Origin: Streptomyces sp. NBC_00162
GTDB lineage: Bacteria > Actinomycetota > Actinomycetes > Streptomycetales > Streptomycetaceae
DNA length: 64,000 nt
NCBI RefSeq assembly: GCF_024611995.1
Contig: NZ_CP102510.1
Span: 310,001-374,000, forward strand
Reading direction: 5' to 3'
Under the pieces are notes generated by a model. That model worked only from the letters and a program-made list of their open reading frames with translations, had not been told where the DNA came from and did not search any database. The position numbers were made by a program, and so were the translations under genes. Of the stretch, positions 7,549 to 16,847 are shown piece by piece (position 1 is the first letter of the stretch; each line of letters opens with the position of its first letter).

Positions 7549-10422
7549 ATGCAAGACAGTACGCCGCACTGGAGTGCGAAGCTCACACCCGAGGCCCGTT
7601 CCGTGTGGGCCAAGCATGACCGGAAGACGGAGAAATGGCTGCCGTTGTGGCGTCACATGGCCGACTCCGCAGCCATGGCGGGGCGACTGTGGGACGCATG
7701 GGCTCCGCGTCATCTGCGGGACCTCGTGGCCGGCAACCTGCCTGGCGGTGACGAGGACGGGAGGTTGCTGGTCGTCTGGCTCGCCGCCGTCCACGACATA
7801 GGCAAGGCAACACCGGCCTTTGGTTGTCAGGTTGACGTCCTGGCAGGCCGAATGGACCGTTTGGGGCTGAAGATGCCCACGCTGAAGCAGTTCGGCGCTG
7901 CGCGCAGCCGTGCGCCGCATGGTCTGGCCGGGCAGGTCCTCCTGGAGGAGTGGCTGGAGCAGCAGGACTGGCCGCCCCGGCATGTCATGTCCTTTGCCGT
8001 GCCTGTGGGCGGGCACCACGGTCTGCCTCCGGCACACGAGCAGTTTCATGACCTGCGCCGGCACAGTGAACTGTTGCGGACACCAGGCCTCAGTGAGGTC
8101 CTCTGGCGTGCTGTGCAGAGTGAACTTCTCGACGCATGCGCGGCGGCGTACGGGGTGCGGGAGCGCCTTTCGCAGTGGCGGGCGGTAAGGCTGTCGCAGC
8201 CTGTCCAGGTCATCTTATCCGCCTTGGTCATTTTCGCCGACTGGATCGCCAGCAATCCGGACCTCTTCGTGCTGTTCCCTGAGGACCGGCACCGCGATGA
8301 GGCTGACCGTATCGACGCCGCATGGCGCGGCATCGGCCTTCCCCGGCCCTGGTCACCGCAGGTGCCAGAGGGGACGGCGCAGGAACTCTTCGCCGCTCGT
8401 TTCGGCTTGCCCTCTATCCGGCCTTTGCAGGAGGAGGCGGTGCGCCTTGCCCGGGAGGCGCATTCGCCGGGACTGATGATCATCGAGGCGCCGATGGGCG
8501 AGGGGAAGACAGAGGCCGCCCTGGCGGTGGCAGAAGTCTTCGCCGCGAGGACGAGGGTGGGAGGCTGTTTCATCGCTCTGCCCACCCGTGCCACATCGAA
8601 CGCGATGTACGGGCGCACGAGACGGTGGCTCGAGCGTCTGCCTGGGGATGTGGATCTGACGGTGTTCCTGGCCCACTCGAAGGGCCCGCTCAACGACGAC
8701 TACGCGAAGGACATGAGGGCGGGGGCCCGCACTGTTGCCGCGGTCGACCTGGATGCGGTTTCCGATGTCACCACCTCACGGCGAGACGATACGTGCGCCG
8801 CCTCTTCTCAGCTCGTCGCCCATCAGTGGCTCCGCGGACGCAAGAAGGGCATGCTCGCTCCGTTCGTTGTGGGCACCATCGATCAGCTTCTCTTCGCCGG
8901 GCTCAAGAGCCGGCATCTTGCGCTTCGGCATCTTGCTCTCGCGGGCAAAATCGTCGTCATCGACGAGGTCCACGCCTACGACGCCTACATGAACGAGTAC
9001 TTGGAGCGTGTGCTGTCCTGGCTCGGGGCGTACAAGGTTCCCGTCGTCATGCTGTCGGCGACCCTGCCCGCAGGCCGCCGCCGCCGGCTGGCCGAGGCCT
9101 ACGCCGGCGAGGCTGATCCGCGTCCTGAGCTGGAGGAAGCCGACGCCTATCCACTGATCAGCGTCGTCACCCCCGGTCAGGAATCCGTCATCAGCCGTCC
9201 CGAAGCAGCAGCCGACCGCCGTACAGAGGTTGAGATGGAGCAGCTGGGCGACGACCTGGGAGCACTCGCGGACCGGCTCGAGAGCGAGCTGGCCGGGGGC
9301 GGCTGCGCGCTGGTGGTCCGCAACACCGTTGACCGTGTTCTCGAGGCGGCAGCAGTGTTGCGTGAACGCTTCGGCCCGGGGGCGGTGACGGTTGCCCACT
9401 CCCGTTTCCTCGATGTGGACCGGGCGCGCAAGGACGACGATCTCGTCGCCCGGTTTGGTCCCACGGGTCCGCGGCCTGCCGGGCCGCACGTCGTGGTTGC
9501 CAGCCAAGTCGCAGAGCAGTCGCTCGATATCGACTTCGACGTTCTGGTGACCGATCTTGCCCCTGTCGACCTCGTCCTGCAGCGGATGGGACGGCTCCAC
9601 CGCCACCGCCGTGGGCGGGGCCAGTGTGAACGCCCGGCCCGGCTGCGGACGCCGCGATGCCTGGTCACAGGTGTCGACTGGGGGGCGTTACCCCCGGCGC
9701 CGGTCAGCGGTTCGGTGTCTGTCTACGGTCGGCATGCCCTGCTGCGGTCCCTGGCGGTGCTGCTCCCGCACTGGAAGACGCTGCCGGTCGTGCTCCCGGA
9801 CGACATCAGCCTGCTGGTTCAGGCCGCCTACGCGGACAGGGCTGCCGCCCCTCAGGACGGCTGGGTGGATGCGATGGCTGAGGCGTTGACGGAGCACGAG
9901 ATTGCTGTCGTCAGACAACAGCGGGCTGCGCAGGTCTTCCGGCTTGCGGAGGTCCGCAAGCCGGGACGTTCCCTGGTCGGCTGGATCGACGCCGGTGTGG
10001 GTGACGCGGACGGCACCAGGGCCGGCCGAGCTCAGGTGCGGGACAGTGACGAGAGTCTGGAAGTACTCGTCATCCAGCGGCGCGGCGATGGCACGTACGC
10101 GACGCTGCCCTGGCTGGACTGGGGGAGGGGAGGGCTGGAGGTACCTGTTGACGCGGTGCCACCACCCCATATCGCGCGGGCTGTTGCAGCCAGCGCGCTG
10201 CGTCTGCCGTACCACTTCTCCAAACCGTGGGTGATCGACCGTGCCATCGAGGAGCTCGAGAGATTCGGGCCGGAGGTGTGGCAGAGACCGGAGTGCCACT
10301 GGCTGGCCGGTGAACTGATTCTTGTGCTCGACGAGGATTGTCAGACCCGGCTGGCAGGCTTCGAGGTCCACTACAGCGAGGCCGATGGGCTGGAGATCAA
10401 TCCGGCTGGGGCCAGGACGTGA
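7549..10422 (+). CDS. cas3: Type I-E Cas3 nuclease-helicase
   Basis: A 957-residue fusion of HD nuclease and SF2 helicase, the enzyme that degrades DNA opened by Cascade. HD domain: His36 in the RHMADSAAM segment, HD at 82-83 in AAVHDIGKATPAF, and a later GGHHGLP. Helicase: Walker A APMGEGKTEAAL near 314-325, DEVHAYD near 471 (DExH box), SATLP, and motif VI region LQRMGRLHRH. The ATG at 7549 follows GGAGGGGG at a good distance; an in-frame GTG-type extension to 7384 reads into the leader and is not favoured. It is the first gene of the cas operon; its TGA overlaps the GTG of cse1. TTA codons at 8215 and 9688 suggest bldA dependence. Confidence 0.97.
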   Translation: MQDSTPHWSAKLTPEARSVWAKHDRKTEKWLPLWRHMADSAAMAGRLWDAWAPRHLRDLVAGNLPGGDEDGRLLVVWLAAVHDIGKATPAFGCQVDVLAGRMDRLGLKMPTLKQFGAARSRAPHGLAGQVLLEEWLEQQDWPPRHVMSFAVPVGGHHGLPPAHEQFHDLRRHSELLRTPGLSEVLWRAVQSELLDACAAAYGVRERLSQWRAVRLSQPVQVILSALVIFADWIASNPDLFVLFPEDRHRDEADRIDAAWRGIGLPRPWSPQVPEGTAQELFAARFGLPSIRPLQEEAVRLAREAHSPGLMIIEAPMGEGKTEAALAVAEVFAARTRVGGCFIALPTRATSNAMYGRTRRWLERLPGDVDLTVFLAHSKGPLNDDYAKDMRAGARTVAAVDLDAVSDVTTSRRDDTCAASSQLVAHQWLRGRKKGMLAPFVVGTIDQLLFAGLKSRHLALRHLALAGKIVVIDEVHAYDAYMNEYLERVLSWLGAYKVPVVMLSATLPAGRRRRLAEAYAGEADPRPELEEADAYPLISVVTPGQESVISRPEAAADRRTEVEMEQLGDDLGALADRLESELAGGGCALVVRNTVDRVLEAAAVLRERFGPGAVTVAHSRFLDVDRARKDDDLVARFGPTGPRPAGPHVVVASQVAEQSLDIDFDVLVTDLAPVDLVLQRMGRLHRHRRGRGQCERPARLRTPRCLVTGVDWGALPPAPVSGSVSVYGRHALLRSLAVLLPHWKTLPVVLPDDISLLVQAAYADRAAAPQDGWVDAMAEALTEHEIAVVRQQRAAQVFRLAEVRKPGRSLVGWIDAGVGDADGTRAGRAQVRDSDESLEVLVIQRRGDGTYATLPWLDWGRGGLEVPVDAVPPPHIARAVAASALRLPYHFSKPWVIDRAIEELERFGPEVWQRPECHWLAGELILVLDEDCQTRLAGFEVHYSEADGLEINPAGART

Positions 10423-12071
10423 AGTTGGTGAAGGGCGTGCCCAGTTTCGACCTGGTCTCCCGTCCGTGGGTGCCCGTCCAGTTACGCGACGGCACTTCCA
10501 CGGAGCTGTCGCTGAAGGAGGTCTTCGCCTGTGCCGGCGATGTGCGGAGACTGGTGGGGGACGTGCCTTCACAGGAATTCGCCCTGCTGAGGCTCTTATT
10601 GGCAATCTTGCACGATGCCGTGGAGGGGCCGGAGGATCTCGAGGCTTGGCAGGAGCTGTACGAGAGCCCGGAGCCTTTCGCCGATATCCCCCTGTATCTC
10701 GATCGGCATCGGGAGAGGTTCGATCTTCTCCATCCCGCCCGGCCGTTCTTCCAAGTCTCCGATCTGAGGACGCAGAAGGACGAGGTGGCATCGCTGAACC
10801 GCATCGTCGCGGACGTCCCCAACGGCGATCCCTTCTTCACGATGCGCCAGCCCGGAGTGGACCGGCTGTCGTTCGCGGAGGCGGCGCGCTGGGTGGTACA
10901 TGCCCACGCTTTCGACACGTCCGGCATCAAATCGGGTGCCGTGGGGGACCCTCGGGTCAAGGGCGGCAAGGGCTATCCGCAGGGTGTCGGATGGGCCGGC
11001 AACCTGGGAGGCGTCTTCGTGGAGGGCGACAGCCTCCAGCAGACTCTCCTGCTCAACCTGGTGGCTTCCGACGCGTCCGCGCTGACCGTCGGCAAGGACG
11101 ACAGACCGGCGTGGCGGCGGGAGCCCTGCGGGCCGGATGTGCAGCAGGGCCTGGAGTCGCGGCCCACCGGTCCTCGGGATCTGTACACGTGGCAGTCGCG
11201 GCGTATCCGGCTCCACCATGACGATCAGGGTGTCCACGGCGTGGTCCTGTCGTACGGAGATCCTCTGGCGTCGGCCGACAGGCACCTGTACGAGCCGATG
11301 AGCGGCTGGCGCCGCAGCAAGCCGCAGGAGAAGCGACTGGGCCGCTCGCCGGTCTACATGCCCCGCGAACACGACCCTTCGCGCGCCGCATGGCGCAGCC
11401 TCGCCTCGTTGCTCATGTCTCAGGGACAGGAGAGGACTGCCCAGCGCAGTGAACCTGCTCCGTATCTGCGGGCGGGGGTTCTGAAGTGGATCGCCGAGCT
11501 GACGTACGAGCGTCTGCTGCCCCGGGAGATGTTCATCAGGCCCCGGCTGGTCGGTGCGAGGTACGGCACTCAGCAGTCGGTCATCGATGAAGTTGTTGAT
11601 GACGGCGTCACGATGTCGGTGGTCCTGCTCCACGAGCAGGACCAGCGGTATGCGACGGAGGCCTTGGGGGCGGTCGAGGACAGCAACGCCGGGGTCGGGG
11701 CTCTGGGTGACCTGGCGGCCGATCTCGCCCGGACGGCAGGCCGTGACCCGGAGGCGCCGCGTGAGACGGTCCGGGACCTGGGCTTCGGCCTGCTGGACGG
11801 CCCCTATCGGCAGTGGCTGGCCGGCCTGGGTGACACGCAGGATGCGGGGGAGGCTCGAAGGAACTGGCAGCGGACGGCCTACCGGATCCTGCGGGAGACG
11901 GCCGACAGGCAGCTGGCAGACGCAGGTGAGACTGGCTGGCTGGACCACGCCTCATCCGAGCGGGTCTTCCACGCCCGGCTCAACAAAGCCTTTCCCCTGC
12001 GCCATGAGTCCGGGGCCGGCTTAGTGCCAGATCTGGAAGGAGCCGACAACAGCAAGGGGGTATTTCCATGA
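10419..12071 (+). CDS. cse1: Cascade large subunit Cse1/CasA (Cas8e)
   Basis: A 550-residue Cse1-family protein, the large Cascade subunit that reads the PAM and recruits Cas3. Identified by position, length and family-like segments: the N-terminal PSFDLVSRPWVPVQLRDG, then RPFFQVSDLR, and the loop region DTSGIKSGAVGDPRVKGGKG. The GTG at 10419 overlaps the cas3 stop (GTGA); an alternative GTG lies at 10428. The gene is coupled to cse2 by an ATGA overlap. Three TTA codons (10482, 10596, 12021) are the highest count seen in any gene of the window, so this subunit may be the point at which bldA gates interference. Confidence 0.95.
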   Translation: MKLVKGVPSFDLVSRPWVPVQLRDGTSTELSLKEVFACAGDVRRLVGDVPSQEFALLRLLLAILHDAVEGPEDLEAWQELYESPEPFADIPLYLDRHRERFDLLHPARPFFQVSDLRTQKDEVASLNRIVADVPNGDPFFTMRQPGVDRLSFAEAARWVVHAHAFDTSGIKSGAVGDPRVKGGKGYPQGVGWAGNLGGVFVEGDSLQQTLLLNLVASDASALTVGKDDRPAWRREPCGPDVQQGLESRPTGPRDLYTWQSRRIRLHHDDQGVHGVVLSYGDPLASADRHLYEPMSGWRRSKPQEKRLGRSPVYMPREHDPSRAAWRSLASLLMSQGQERTAQRSEPAPYLRAGVLKWIAELTYERLLPREMFIRPRLVGARYGTQQSVIDEVVDDGVTMSVVLLHEQDQRYATEALGAVEDSNAGVGALGDLAADLARTAGRDPEAPRETVRDLGFGLLDGPYRQWLAGLGDTQDAGEARRNWQRTAYRILRETADRQLADAGETGWLDHASSERVFHARLNKAFPLRHESGAGLVPDLEGADNSKGVFP

Positions 12072-12799
12072 CCGACACCGCGCCGAAGATTCCGGCGCCC
12101 ATCCGGTCGCAGAAGTTGCAACACGAGCCGGTCAAACAGCTCGGTCCGCTCCGTCAGGCCGTCACCCAGCACATCCGTACCCTGCAGGTCGACTACCTCA
12201 ACGACCGTTCCCACGCCGTGCAGGCCCTTGCCCGCCTGCGCCGCGGCGTCGGTCGTCAGGCCACGGAAATGCCGGACCTGTGGGGCTTGGTCGGCGTCGA
12301 ACAGTTCCACGAAGTCCGGTTCACCCAGCGGCAAGCGCCTGCTGGGGAGGCCGAGGCGCTGCGTGCCGAGCGCGCCGCGCACGTAGCCGTCACCCTGTGG
12401 GCCTTGCATCAGCAGTCCAACCGGACCAAGCGCATGCACGTCGCCGACGGGCCATCCATGGGAGCGGCGGTGCGCCGATTGATGTCGGGGACCGATTCGG
12501 ACGAGCCGATCCGCAAGCGACTCGTACGCGCGGGGACGGCCACCACGCTCGAGGTGATGGCACAGAGGCTGCGGGACCTGGTCGTCCTGTTGCGGACGGC
12601 GGAGGTTCCCCTCGACTACGGCTTGCTCGCCGAGCAACTCGACACATGGCAGAAGCCGGGCGGGCCGAGCCAGGTTCGTCAGGCCTGGGGACGCAGCTTC
12701 CACGCCTACCGCCCCCCGGCCTCCAGCACGGCGAAGGGCGGGGACGTCCCCGCCGTGCAGCCTGAGACCGCCGCGAACGAGATGAGGGAAAACGCGTGA
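12068..12799 (+). CDS. cse2: Cascade small subunit Cse2/CasB
   Basis: A 243-residue, mostly helical protein of the Cse2 family; two copies form the belly of Cascade and stabilise the R-loop. It starts at an ATG overlapping the cse1 stop and ends overlapping the GTG of cas7e. The Arg-rich segment ALARLRRGVG and the middle region LWALHQQSNRTKRMH fit Cse2 of actinobacteria. It is longer than the E. coli protein (about 160 residues), mainly through an N-terminal extension of about 25 residues and a C-terminal tail after residue 210 rich in Pro, Ala and Gly. Confidence 0.93.
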   Translation: MTDTAPKIPAPIRSQKLQHEPVKQLGPLRQAVTQHIRTLQVDYLNDRSHAVQALARLRRGVGRQATEMPDLWGLVGVEQFHEVRFTQRQAPAGEAEALRAERAAHVAVTLWALHQQSNRTKRMHVADGPSMGAAVRRLMSGTDSDEPIRKRLVRAGTATTLEVMAQRLRDLVVLLRTAEVPLDYGLLAEQLDTWQKPGGPSQVRQAWGRSFHAYRPPASSTAKGGDVPAVQPETAANEMRENA

Positions 12800-14007
12800 G
12801 CCGCACGATTCTTGACGTCCACATCCTGCAGACCGTCCCGCCGAGCAATCTCAACCGTGACGACACAGGAGCCCCCAAGAGCGCTGTCTACGGTGGGGTG
12901 CGCCGCTCGAGGGTCTCCAGCCAGGCGTGGAAGCGGGCCACCAGGAAGGCCTTCGATGACCTGCTGGACCCGGCTGAGCTGGGGGTTCGGACGAAGAAGG
13001 TGGTCGAGGCGCTGACGGAGCGGATTGCGGTCCTCGAGCCCTCGCTGGAGGCGGAACAGGTATGGCCGATGGCCGCCGAGATCATTCAGGCGGCGACCGG
13101 CGCGAAGATCGAAACGCCCTCGCGGAAATCGGGTGGGAAGGACGGCAAGGACGACGAACCCGCCGACCCTCAAGCCCCGCAGTCCTCCTACCTGCTCTTC
13201 CTCAGCGCCCACCAGCTCGACGGGCTGGCAAGCCTGGCCATCGAGGGCATCGGCAAGGGGACCGAGCCCAAGGTGTTCGTGAAGGACAAGGACAACAAAG
13301 CGCGAGCCAAGCAGATCGCCGCCACCCGGCACTCGGTCGACATCGCGCTCTTCGGCCGCATGGTGGCCGATGCGTCCGACATCAACGTGGACGCGGCGGC
13401 TCAGGTCGCCCACGCCCTGAGCGTGCATGCCGTGGACATGGAGTCGGACTACTTCACGGCCGTAGACGATCAGAACACCAGTGCGGAACCGGGCGCCGGG
13501 ATGATCGGCACGATCGACTTCAATTCCGCCACCCTCTACCGCTACGCCGCCGTGGACATCGACCTGTTGGCCAAGAACCTGGACGCCGGCCTCGCGGACG
13601 GCGAGCGCGCCGGTGAGCCGGTGCGGCGGGCAGTGGAGGCCTTCATCGAGGGCTTCGCGATGTCGATGCCCACCGGCAAGGCCAACACCTTCGGCAATCA
13701 CACCCTCCCCGACGCCGTGATCGTCAAGCTGCGTTCCTCCCGGCCCGTCAGCTTCGTAGGGGCCTTTGAGAAGCCGGTCGTCCAGGAGGACACCGGCGAC
13801 GGCCACGTTCGCGCTGCCTGCAAGGCGCTGGCGGATCACATCCCCGCGGTCGAGAAGGCCTTCGGAGCCACCGCCGACCGCACCTGGATCCTGCGCGTCG
13901 GCGAGCACACGGCTGATCTTGCTCCGCTCGGCGCCGAGGTGGACCTGCGCCCACTGGTCACCGAGGTAGGCGAGGCCGTGGCGGAACGTCTCGGGAAGCG
14001 TGGATGA
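12796..14007 (+). CDS. cas7e: Cascade backbone Cas7e (Cse4/CasC)
   Basis: A 403-residue Cas7 family RAMP protein; six copies coat the crRNA spacer. Family-typical segments are visible: LDVHILQTVPPSNLNRDD at the N-terminus, GGVRRSRVSSQAWKRATR (RNA-binding loop), and SVDIALFGRMVADASDINVD in the middle. The insertion KSGGKDGKDDEPADPQAP near residues 113-130 is charged and probably disordered. It starts at a GTG overlapping the cse2 stop and overlaps the ATG of cas5e. Confidence 0.96.
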   Translation: MSRTILDVHILQTVPPSNLNRDDTGAPKSAVYGGVRRSRVSSQAWKRATRKAFDDLLDPAELGVRTKKVVEALTERIAVLEPSLEAEQVWPMAAEIIQAATGAKIETPSRKSGGKDGKDDEPADPQAPQSSYLLFLSAHQLDGLASLAIEGIGKGTEPKVFVKDKDNKARAKQIAATRHSVDIALFGRMVADASDINVDAAAQVAHALSVHAVDMESDYFTAVDDQNTSAEPGAGMIGTIDFNSATLYRYAAVDIDLLAKNLDAGLADGERAGEPVRRAVEAFIEGFAMSMPTGKANTFGNHTLPDAVIVKLRSSRPVSFVGAFEKPVVQEDTGDGHVRAACKALADHIPAVEKAFGATADRTWILRVGEHTADLAPLGAEVDLRPLVTEVGEAVAERLGKRG

Positions 14008-14750
14008 GCGTTCTGACACTGCGCCTGGCGGGCCCCCTGCAGTCGTGGGGGGCCTCGGCCCGGTTCGCCCGGCGCACCACTGAGACGGCCCCCACCAAGA
14101 GCGGAGTGACCGGTCTGCTCGCCGCGGCTCTCGGGCGCGACCGAAGCGCCGACCTCTCCGACCTCGCCGCGCTGCGTTTCGCTGTACGCATCGATCAGCC
14201 CGGTACCCGCCTGCGGGACTTTCAGACAGCCCACCACGCAGACACCGACAAGGCGATGCCCGTCTCGGAGCGCTTCTACCTGGCCGACGCGGTTTTCGTC
14301 GCCGCCGTCGCCGGCGACGACGATCTGGTCCGGAAGCTGCACGCAGCAGTACGCGCTCCCGTCTACCTCCCCTACCTCGGCCGCCGCTCCTGCCCGCCGC
14401 AGGGGCCCGTCGATCTCGGCGTGCGGGACGCGGGCGATCCGGTCGAGGCCCTGAAAGCAGAGGAGTGGCAGGCGTTCGAGTGGTACCGCCAGCAGCGCCG
14501 CCGGGACCCGCTGGTCACCCTGACCATCCTCGGCGAGAGCACGGCCAGCAGCGGCCTCGGCGACACCCTCAGGGACCAGCCGGTCAGCTTTGACCCGCGC
14601 CACCGCCGCTATGCCCTGCGCAGCATCGTCTCCACGTCGGTCGACGTACCGAACCCCCGTTTCAGCCCACCCGTCCCAAACCGGCGCACCCCTGTCCCCG
14701 TACCTCGGCACGAACCCGAGGCCCTGCTGTCCCCGATGGACGGTCCTTGA
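14004..14750 (+). CDS. cas5e: Cascade 5'-handle subunit Cas5e (CasD)
   Basis: A 248-residue Cas5 RAMP protein that caps the 5' handle of the crRNA. The N-terminal LTLRLAGPLQSWGASARFA is the Cas5 signature, followed by TAPTKSGVTGLLAAALG; YLGRRSCPPQGPVDLG matches the family's central loop. The ATG at 14004 overlaps the cas7e stop by four bases, and the TGA runs into the ATG of cas6e (TGATG). Confidence 0.96.
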   Translation: MSVLTLRLAGPLQSWGASARFARRTTETAPTKSGVTGLLAAALGRDRSADLSDLAALRFAVRIDQPGTRLRDFQTAHHADTDKAMPVSERFYLADAVFVAAVAGDDDLVRKLHAAVRAPVYLPYLGRRSCPPQGPVDLGVRDAGDPVEALKAEEWQAFEWYRQQRRRDPLVTLTILGESTASSGLGDTLRDQPVSFDPRHRRYALRSIVSTSVDVPNPRFSPPVPNRRTPVPVPRHEPEALLSPMDGP

Positions 14751-15454
14751 TGCACCTGACGCGCTTCCGAATCAACACCGCGCGGCTCGGCGCCCGCAGC
14801 CTCCTCGCATCACCCCAGCGCATGCACGCTGCCGTGATGTCCTCCTTCGCGGGGGCACTGCCCAGCGACACCAGCAGCTCCCGGACACTGTGGCGGCTCG
14901 ACCGGAACGCCAAGGCGGAGGTCCTGCTGTACATCGTCAGCGAGGAACGCCCCGACCTCACGCACTTGGTGGAACAGGCTGGCTGGCCCACGACTGCCGC
15001 CTGGCAGACATACGACTACGGAGCCTTCCTCAGCGGACTGCAGGCCGGCGGCACCTGGGCGTTCCGCCTGACTGCCAACCCCGTCCATCACATCCGGCGC
15101 AAGGACGGCGACCCGACCAAGCGCACTGCGCACGTGACGCCCCAGCACCAGATGGGGTGGCTGCTCGCCCGGCAAGAGGCCGCAGGATTCCGGATCCTGG
15201 ACACCCCGCCCGAGCGGCGGCGCCTGCCGCAGGGCGATGAATTCCAGCTGACGGTCCGCGACGAGCGCAGGCACCGCTTCGAAAAGACCGACGCACAGGG
15301 AGGCCGGGCCAACCGCGTCCCCCTAGTGACCGTCACCTTCGACGGACGTCTGGAGGTCACCGACCCCGAGGCGCTTCGACGGACACTGACACTGGGCCTG
15401 GGCAAGGCGAAGGCGTACGGCTGCGGACTGATGACTCTCGCCAAGGCCGTGTGA
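14750..15454 (+). CDS. cas6e: crRNA-processing endoribonuclease Cas6e (CasE)
   Basis: A 234-residue Cas6e, which cuts pre-crRNA at the base of the repeat hairpin. His26 in SPQRMHAAVMSSF fits the catalytic His of Cas6e, and the C-terminal LGLGKAKAYGCGLMTLA is the Gly-rich RNA-binding loop of the family. ATG at 14750 shares its A with the cas5e stop; the TTG three bases earlier is less likely. One enzyme apparently serves two arrays whose repeats differ in the stem and 3' end. Confidence 0.95.
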   Translation: MHLTRFRINTARLGARSLLASPQRMHAAVMSSFAGALPSDTSSSRTLWRLDRNAKAEVLLYIVSEERPDLTHLVEQAGWPTTAAWQTYDYGAFLSGLQAGGTWAFRLTANPVHHIRRKDGDPTKRTAHVTPQHQMGWLLARQEAAGFRILDTPPERRRLPQGDEFQLTVRDERRHRFEKTDAQGGRANRVPLVTVTFDGRLEVTDPEALRRTLTLGLGKAKAYGCGLMTLAKAV

Positions 15455-15457
15455 GGC

Positions 15458-16420
15458 ATGGCCAACATTGCTCAGCGCCGTACGGCGTCCCCGCGCGAGC
15501 TCACGCGTGTCGCGGAGCGGATCTCCTTCATTTACCTCGAGCGGTGCACGATCCACCGCGAAGACAACGCCATCACTGCCGAGGACGCCGAGGGAACCAC
15601 TCACATTCCGTCGGCGACCATCGGAACACTGCTCCTCGGGCCCGGCACCCGCATTACCCACCAGGCGATGAGCGTGCTCGGCGAGAACGGTGCCGCCGTG
15701 GCCTGGGTCGGTGAACAGGGCGTCCGCTACTACGCGGGCGGGCGCTCCCTGAACCGCTCCGCCACGCTTCTGGAAGCACAGGCCACCCGTTGGGCGAACC
15801 AGCGAACCCGCCTGGAGGTGGCGCGCGCCATGTATCGGCTGCGCTTTCCGGACGAGGACCCTTCAGGGTTGACCCGGCAGGAACTTCTCGGGCGCGAGGG
15901 CCGCCGCCTCAAGGACTGCTACCGCCGCGAGGCGCAACGAACGGGAATTCCCTGGCGTGGCCGGCAGTACGTCCCCGGCGACTTCAGCGCAGGCGACGCG
16001 CCCAACCAGGCGGTCACGGCAGCCGCCCAGTGCATGTACGGAATCACGCACGCCGTCGTGGCGGCGTTGGGCTGCTCTCCCGGGCTCGGCTTCGTGCACT
16101 CCGGCCACGAACTGTCGTTCGTCCTGGACGTGGCCGACCTGTACAAGACGGAGATAGGCATCCCCCTCGCATTCGACGTAGCGGCCGAGAGCGGTGAGGA
16201 CGTCGGCTCCCGGACACGGCGTGCGCTCAGAGACAGGATCAACAAGGCCCGCCTCCTCGACCGATGCGTCAACGACATCAAGGGGCTGCTGCTGGTCGGG
16301 CAGGCGGACAACCCGGCTCTTTCCGACCCCTCGGAACACCTGGACCGGGTGATGCTTCAGTCTGATCGCGACGTTGCCGTACCCGCAGGCCGCAACTACG
16401 CGGAGGAGGTGACCTGGTGA
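15458..16420 (+). CDS. cas1: CRISPR integrase Cas1 (type I-E)
   Basis: A 320-residue Cas1, the metal-dependent integrase that inserts spacers together with Cas2. Expected active-site regions are present: GREGRRLKDCYRREAQRTG (Glu), and GFVHSGHELSFVLDVADLYK (His and Asp). It begins three bases after the cas6e stop and its TGA overlaps the GTG of cas2. The conserved leader end next to both arrays suggests that both are substrates. Confidence 0.97.
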   Translation: MANIAQRRTASPRELTRVAERISFIYLERCTIHREDNAITAEDAEGTTHIPSATIGTLLLGPGTRITHQAMSVLGENGAAVAWVGEQGVRYYAGGRSLNRSATLLEAQATRWANQRTRLEVARAMYRLRFPDEDPSGLTRQELLGREGRRLKDCYRREAQRTGIPWRGRQYVPGDFSAGDAPNQAVTAAAQCMYGITHAVVAALGCSPGLGFVHSGHELSFVLDVADLYKTEIGIPLAFDVAAESGEDVGSRTRRALRDRINKARLLDRCVNDIKGLLLVGQADNPALSDPSEHLDRVMLQSDRDVAVPAGRNYAEEVTW

Positions 16421-16764
16421 CAGTGATCGTCCTGACCCAGTGTCCCGTCGGCCTGCGAGGGTTTCTCACCCGCTGGCTGCTGGAGATCTCACCAGGTGTC
16501 TTCATCGGCGGTCCATCAGCCCGGATCCGGGAGACGCTGTGGGCGGAGGTACGTCAGTACGCAGGCAATGGCCGGGCTCTGCTGGCGTACAGCTCGGACA
16601 ACGAGCAAGGTTTCGCCTTCGAGACCCACGACCACAAGTGGAGTCCCAAGGACCACGAGGGCGTCACACTGATCCACCGCCCGAATGACCGCACAGCCGC
16701 CCCTTCGCCGGCGACCAAGGGTTGGAGCAAGGCCGCGAAGCGACGACGCTTCGGGAGTGGATAG
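16417..16764 (+). CDS. cas2: CRISPR adaptation protein Cas2 (type I-E)
   Basis: A 115-residue I-E Cas2 (CasX/Cse3-associated type), the dimeric centre of the Cas1-Cas2 complex. MTVIVLTQCPVGLRGFLTRW and EISPGVFIGGPSARIRETLW are typical. The C-terminus beyond residue 95 is basic (SKAAKRRRFGSG). GTG start overlaps the cas1 stop. It is the last gene of the cas operon, 83 bases before array 2. Confidence 0.96.
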   Translation: MTVIVLTQCPVGLRGFLTRWLLEISPGVFIGGPSARIRETLWAEVRQYAGNGRALLAYSSDNEQGFAFETHDHKWSPKDHEGVTLIHRPNDRTAAPSPATKGWSKAAKRRRFGSG

Positions 16765-16847
16765 GAGACGATTCATCCCATATACGCGAATCGAAAGAAC
16801 TGAGTCAAAGCCGGGGTTGCCGTCCGTAAAGCCCCAGGTCAGTCAGT
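16765..16847 (+). promoter_or_regulatory. CRISPR array 2 leader
   Basis: 83 bases between cas2 and the first repeat. The end CCAGGTCAGTCAG, directly before the repeat, matches the leader end of array 1 with one difference, and the preceding CCGTCCGTAAAGCC resembles CCGTCGTAGAGTGCC there. The leader is short for I-E, so transcription may start inside cas2 or continue from the cas operon. Confidence 0.65.
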